Shown one piece after another: positions 59,165 through 64,000 of a stretch of 64,000 nt of DNA; the first letter of the stretch is position 1; each line of letters opens with the position of its first letter. Position numbers and translations under genes: made by a program. The notes beneath the pieces are model-generated. The model did not search any database and was not told the origin of the DNA. It was given only the letters and a program-made list of their open reading frames with translations. Source of the stretch: Cryoendolithus antarcticus. Lineage: Eukaryota; Ascomycota; Dothideomycetes; Cladosporiales; Cladosporiaceae. The stretch spans positions 620,001 through 684,000 of the forward strand of contig NAJO01000017.1 of the NCBI GenBank assembly GCA_002077065.1, read 5' to 3'.

Positions 59165-62100
59165 ATGTCAGACATTCAACAATACCTCTATGAGGTCGAC
59201 AAGCACAAAGCCGCAGCCAAGGATGTTGCCCAGAACAGTGCCCGGAAACTCGAATCGAAGGAGCTGAAATTGATCAACCTGATCACCGATCTCGAGCCGT
59301 ACATCAACGCCAAAGACGATGCCGGTCGAAGATCGAATTCAATCGCCTACCTCGCAGATGTCCTGGATGCCGTGTCTCCTCGAGTACTCTCCGGCCAAGA
59401 AAGACGATTACTAGTCGACTTCATCCTCAACCGTCTCGAAAGCGATACCGAAGGCACTGGATCCTCCGCCCGCGCCCTGCTAGCCCTGGAACGTCTCGGG
59501 AAATGGGACTCAACTCTAGCGCAGCGCGTGCTGCAGACTTTCGCGGATCATGCGAATCCATTGAAGCAGTTCAAACTTCAGTCCGAACGCTACGCCATCC
59601 TTCAACTGATCGACCTCCTCATGGCCAAATACCGCACAGCCCTCCAATCCCTCCACGATTCCGACCAGAACCTCCTGCCCTCTTTCATAGCTCTCTTCGA
59701 GGGCGAGAAAGATCCTCGAAATCTCATGATCGTATTCTCTGTCCTGCAAGTGCCTCTCGCAGAGTGGGATGTTCATGCTTATGCGCGGGATCTGTTCGAT
59801 GCGGTCTTCAATTACTTTCCCATTACGTTCAAGCCGCCTCCTGATGACCCGTATGGGATTACGGCGCAGGATCTCAAGGATCGATTGAAGGGTTGCATTG
59901 CTGCTAGTGGGGAGTGTGCGCCATATGCGTTTCCGGCGTTGTTGGATAAGTTGGATTCTACGGCTATGAATACGAAGGTGTGTCTGTTGCCATAGTCTCC
60001 CTAACCGTGCATCGCTGACCAGACTTCAGAGAGACGTTCTGCACACGATACAAGCTTGTGTCGTCAGCTACGAGCCGAAGACCGTCAATCTGTACTCTGT
60101 CACGCTATGGGATGCATTGAAGTTCGAGATTCTAGCTGCCCAAGAGGAAGACTTGGTTAACGAAGCCTTGAAAGCCCTCGCACTGATTGCAACCGCTTTC
60201 TCGACTGGCATGGACGGGCCACTGACCGCCTACCTTCGACCAATCGTCAAAGAGTGCAATGAGCATCTCGAAGACGCACCAACCACACAATCTCGCGCTG
60301 CTGGTCGAATTTTACATGCAGTATCCTCTGCGGCACCTGTTGTGGCGGATCGAATTGTAAAGGGTATACTACCAACCTTGTTCACGCTTTTCAAGTCTTC
60401 AGAGTCGATCGCGAAACGACGAGGCCTGATCGAAGTGCTGAATGAGATACTCAAGGCATACATTGATATGCATGCCTCTGGCGATGCACTGATCGTGGAG
60501 GAACTGAAGTCACATAGTAGCGATGCACTCGAGGTCATGCTTCGTGCCGCCGTCAGCGCACCGAAGGCTGAAGTTTCGTTCAGACTGGCTTCACTGAACG
60601 GACTGGTACAACTGACGGCTATTCCCAAATTACTATCAGATGAGGAAGTTGAGCGAACAGTAGACGCCGTGACTGACATGGTCCTCAACGAACATACTAC
60701 CGGCCATGGAGACATCCGAGGCGAAGCCATTGCGGCGCTGACAGAGATGGCTCACACTGTACCTCAGACAGTGCGAAGTAAAGCCATACCAGCCATGATG
60801 GTCGACTTACCCGACTCTCCCAGCGACGACACATCATACAGAGCGACCTTGGAAGCGCTCGCCCGGCTGAGTACGGAGACTGAGATCTTCGACACCATTG
60901 TTGTGCGGCTGAAGAGCCGACTGAACGCTGCAAGGCATCACCAAGCATCGATGTCATATCAGCATGCTCTCCTGCTTGCACTGTTGTATGCCTTCACTTA
61001 CGGCTCGCCATTACAGGAAGATGGTGCTGTGCGAAGCTCATATTTCGGCGACTACGCTGAGCCTCCACTCGCGCTGATCAAAGAAGCAGCACCCGAATCT
61101 CGCGATTCGGCAGAAACGGAGATTGTTGGACGAATCACCAACATCCTGCTGCGATCCCAGACACCACACTATCAAAGCACGGTCTACCGAACATCACTGC
61201 AATGGCTGATTGATGAGCAGCGCACGAAATGTGCTAGTGTTCAATCGCTGGCGCCGCTGTCGCTGCACTACTTCGCTGCACTGCGGCCTGAAGTTGTCGA
61301 GCCGACTGATGTGCACAATCTGCTCAAGACATTGGGCAACTTGTTGCTGGACGGCACAAATACCGATGCGAGTACGAGCGTTCTTCTGCGACACATCACC
61401 CTCCTGATCAATAAGTTCCTACCTGCCAAATCGATGCAAGCATCACTGCAAGACGCAGAACTAGACGTCACACGGCTGCTTACATCAAGTCCTACGCAAC
61501 AGCAGATTCACATTTCCCTCGCAATCACGAAAGCGCTCATCCTTCTCGGCAAGACATCCGCCCTAACTTCGACTTACCTCCACTTACTACTCGATCTTCT
61601 ACCCACAGCTTCTGCTCCGACAGCTCGGGCTTTCGCCACTCTACTCGCCCCTGATGCGCTGTTGAGCAAAGCAAATCACTGCGCGATCTCGCCTTTACAC
61701 AAACAACGCACCTTTGCACTACTCACGCAGCCGCTCCTCGCTTCTCTCAAGATCGCAGAGCCATCGAAGAAACAACCTTACCTCCTCGCATTAGCGGGCA
61801 TACTACAGCACATTCCATACACAGTGCTACAGCCCTCTCTACCAGAGCTTGTGCCACCATTACTGCAGGTGCTAGATCTACCCACATCGCAAAGCACGGC
61901 TCAAGATGTCAAACCACCTATCCTCGCAATCCTCGAAGCAGCTCTCCTACACGACCCAGATACGCTGTCCGAACACGCTTCGTCCCTCATCTCCCGGCTA
62001 CTGACCTGCGCCTCGCCACCACCTAAGCCGAAGCCCGTATCTGCCGCGTCCCAGCCGACCGTCACACCCTCGACCACCACAGCACCTCCGCCAGTCAACT

Positions 62101-62300
62101 CAGCAGCCGTAAGAGCGAAGGCACTACAATGCCTCACCCTACTTCCCACGCACCTTAAGCGCGAAGTCGTCCTGCCGTTTCGACGGCAAATCATCCGGAA
62201 ACTCGTGCCGAGTCTGGATGATTCAAAGCGGAGTGTAAGGACAGAGGCGGTGAAGTGTAGAGGGGCGTGGATGGGGATGGAAGAGGAAGCTGCGGAGTAG
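59165..62300 (+). CDS. MMS19: MMS19/Met18 cytosolic iron-sulfur assembly factor
   Basis: Exons 59165-59977 and 60030-62300 with a 52 bp phase-0 intron (GTGTGT, branch CGCTGACC, TTCAG); 1027 residues, as in yeast Met18 (1032). MMS19 is the HEAT-repeat scaffold of the CIA targeting complex that delivers Fe-S clusters to DNA polymerases, helicases (XPD) and others. The N-terminal MMS19 domain shows MSDIQQYLYEVDKHKAAAKD, LINLITDLEPYINAKDDAGR, NSIAYLADVLDAVSPRVLS, LQSERYAILQLIDLLMAKYR and LFDAVFNYFPITFKPPPDDP. HEAT repeats run through exon 2, and the C-terminal domain ends with RAKALQCLTLLPTHLKREVV and DSKRSVRTEAVKCRGAWMG. The start at 59165 follows a near-cognate GTG; a tiny upstream exon is not excluded. 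Confidence 0.93.
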
Positions 62301-62957
62301 GCTGACATAGCAAGAGGCTCGAGGATGGGAGGGGAGGAATGTATACCCCGTACATAGATATAAACATGCTTCTCCAGAAGCCCGAGATGGCGCGTGACAT
62401 TATTCAGCCACAGCCAATACAGCGATCTGTAGCATACAATGTCAACGAAAGAGTTTTCGCGAGATTTCGGGGTGGCTTCTGACTTCGAGCTTCTCACGAA
62501 TGCAGCTGGATAAAGCTTGACCGTTTCGGCTGAGCCGATGCAAGCATAGCCCGGAATATGCTTTTTTGAAGAAGTGCAAGCAGAGCAGTCCTTCGTCCGT
62601 TCCGGCGAGAGGAACGCAGTGCGCGCAACGATAGCGGAGAGAGCAGTCTCGAGCCGACACGCAGGGCGGGAGCGTCACGCGTTCAATGTGATTGTGGTGA
62701 GACAGCCCAAATCACGGACATCAAGTGATCAACGTGTCAAGTGAAGCAACCGAAGTGAACCGTATCGTACAGTCTCCTCAAGCCTAGTCTTACAGCCTCT
62801 CCCTCATCCCCCGACCGCTCATCATAAAAGAAGCGATCAAATCTTCCCTCATGCAAGCGCGAAGTGAAGCGAAGCTAGTAGTACAATCTCAATGATCTTT
62901 CTCGCTCATCCGCCCTCACTCTCCAGTCTCACTCTAGTGGACCTTACATTACCTCCT
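62301..62957. other. Intergenic between convergent MMS19 and the Pro/Gln-rich gene
   Basis: 657 bp. 3' flanks only. No gene recognised. Confidence 0.4.
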
Positions 62958-63999
62958 TCACCCCTGCCACCTCTGCTGCTGCTGCTGCTGCTGCTGAGGA
63001 TACCCACGCTCAGCCGGGTACCCCTGATGGTACTGCTGTTGCTGTGGCGCATACTGCTGCGGCTGCAGCTGATGCTCTACCGGCACGAGCTCACGCCCAT
63101 ACTCATCAATATAGACCGGCTGGGGCGCATAGCTCGGGCGATGCTCATACGGCTGCGGCTGACCGGGTTGGCGATACTGCGGCTCCTGGGCGTATTGCTG
63201 GTAAGCTGGCTGAGCCGGCTGCTGGTAGACGGGCTGATACTGCACGGGCTGGGCAGGAGCTTCGTCGTATACCCTGCGGTAGCGTGGCGGGGAGACAGGG
63301 AGGTAAGGCTGCTGCTCAGTAGCGTATGGGGTGTGGGCTGGCGGCGCAGCATAAGCTTGTGGCACGACGGCCGAGGCTGGACGGTACTGCTCAGTGTTCG
63401 AAGCGTAGGCGCGCGCATTACGAGCGAGAGCAGCTTGTAGATCTTGACCCAGACCTTGTGCTGGCTCAGCGGAGGCACGATAGCTATATGTCGATGGTGG
63501 AGCTGGAGTGGCCTCGGCTGGCGTCCATGCGGGCTGAGCGGCGACTGGCGTGTAGATCAGCGAATGGGGAGGTGGTTCGTAGACGCTACTTCGCTGACCG
63601 TAGACGGTCGTAGCAGACTGTGGCGTCGCAGTACCACCAGCAGTCTGGAGACCCATAGGGTTGAGCTGCGCCAGTATAGCCGCGATGTCCGGCACGGCAG
63701 TCACAGCAGGCTTGTGCCCATTGGTAGTCGCAGAACGAGGCTCCGGCGCGCCCACAGAAGGACTGCGCTCCCTGTCTTCAACCTGCATTGGCGCGCTGAA
63801 TCCGTTCGTAGCACTTCCGTTCACAGCACCAGCCTTCGCAGCATTCGCGACCTCCACACTCTTCGTCAACGCCGTCAAGTTGCTCAACGCCGCCAACGTC
63901 TCCGGAGCAAGCTGATAGCTTCCAGCCAACCCACTTCCACCGTACACAGCCTTGCTCTCCTTCCTGGCAAGATCGGTATCGTACTTCGACAGATCCGGC
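62958..63999 (-). CDS. Pro/Gln/Tyr-rich protein, C-terminal part (runs off window)
   Basis: The open frame reaches the window edge without a start, so at least the last ~346 residues are here. The first visible part, PDLSKYDTDLARKESKAVYG, looks like the end of a folded or conserved segment. Then AAILAQLNPMGLQTAGG, YGQRSSVYEPPPHSLIYTPV, and a long Tyr/Gln/Pro-rich low-complexity region with repeated QPxYQQ and a polyglutamine tract near the end coded by a CTG/CAG run at 62976-62996. The composition is that of RNA-binding or prion-like proteins (inference). The main domain must lie outside the window, so no name is given. Confidence 0.6.
   Translation of the reverse strand, partial: PDLSKYDTDLARKESKAVYGGSGLAGSYQLAPETLAALSNLTALTKSVEVANAAKAGAVNGSATNGFSAPMQVEDRERSPSVGAPEPRSATTNGHKPAVTAVPDIAAILAQLNPMGLQTAGGTATPQSATTVYGQRSSVYEPPPHSLIYTPVAAQPAWTPAEATPAPPSTYSYRASAEPAQGLGQDLQAALARNARAYASNTEQYRPASAVVPQAYAAPPAHTPYATEQQPYLPVSPPRYRRVYDEAPAQPVQYQPVYQQPAQPAYQQYAQEPQYRQPGQPQPYEHRPSYAPQPVYIDEYGRELVPVEHQLQPQQYAPQQQQYHQGYPAERGYPQQQQQQQQRWQG
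62976..62996. repeat. CAG/CTG trinucleotide run coding polyglutamine
   Basis: Seven consecutive CTG units on the plus strand, read as glutamine codons on the minus strand near the C-terminus of the Pro/Gln-rich protein. Likely length-variable between isolates. Confidence 0.8.
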
Positions 64000-64000
64000 T

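Overview
This window reads as nuclear chromosomal DNA of a filamentous ascomycete (Pezizomycotina), most likely a Dothideomycete of the Capnodiales/Mycosphaerellales type. The evidence is genes on both strands, mostly with 0-3 short introns (about 40-70 bp, GTRAGN donors, CTRAY-like branch points, YAG acceptors), fungal-only genes such as an LRG1-type LIM-RhoGAP and a RIM15-type kinase, and two members of a short 'WQ-LC' family that is common in these fungi. The placement is inferred from gene content only. I saw no rRNA, tRNA, CRISPR array or transposon.

Layout. 0-1 kb: the 3' part of an unusual gene whose Tyr-Gly repeats are encoded by a series of 9-18 nt micro-exons. 1.4-10.3 kb: an RNA exonuclease (REX1 type), a coiled-coil/RGG protein, a 2.3 kb empty stretch and a disordered protein of unknown function. 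11-15 kb: alpha-acetolactate decarboxylase and a catabolic-type acetolactate synthase, tail to tail, followed by pirin. 15.6-20.3 kb: a WQ-LC family gene with an in-frame stop, a secreted carboxylesterase and RPB4. 21-33 kb: the LIM-RhoGAP LRG1, a second WQ-LC gene, and the 2050-residue PAS/AGC-kinase/receiver protein RIM15. 34-42 kb: a small protein with a broken 5' end, CSN4 head to head with TFIIF-beta (TFG2), a 14-TM MFS transporter, and a dienelactone-hydrolase/SnoaL-like fusion. 43-47.3 kb: two broken F-box-type genes around a small Cys/His protein and MTD1. 47.8-55.6 kb: ALG6, RanGAP (RNA1), COX17, NUS1 and a nucleolin (NSR1/gar2). 56.7-64 kb: a C-terminally anchored protein, a complex I 12-kDa-type subunit, MMS19, and the C-terminal part of a Pro/Gln-rich protein that runs off the end.

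How the genes fit together. Most are housekeeping genes of the nucleus, ER and mitochondrion that happen to be neighbours, and several share short head-to-head promoters (CSN4/TFG2, RNA1/COX17, complex I subunit/MMS19). The clearest functional module is acetolactate synthase plus acetolactate decarboxylase (pyruvate to acetolactate to acetoin), a typically bacterial route, here as a compact convergent pair. Two glycosylation genes (ALG6 and the dolichol-synthesis subunit NUS1) lie 2.4 kb apart with RNA1 and COX17 between them.

The most novel-looking item is the micro-exon Tyr-Gly repeat gene at the left edge. Its exon-intron modules look tandemly duplicated, and it alternates YG tracts with acidic REA-type segments as in processed repeat-peptide precursors. 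Three accessory-family genes carry in-frame TGA codons, which I read mainly as decay but list for checking.
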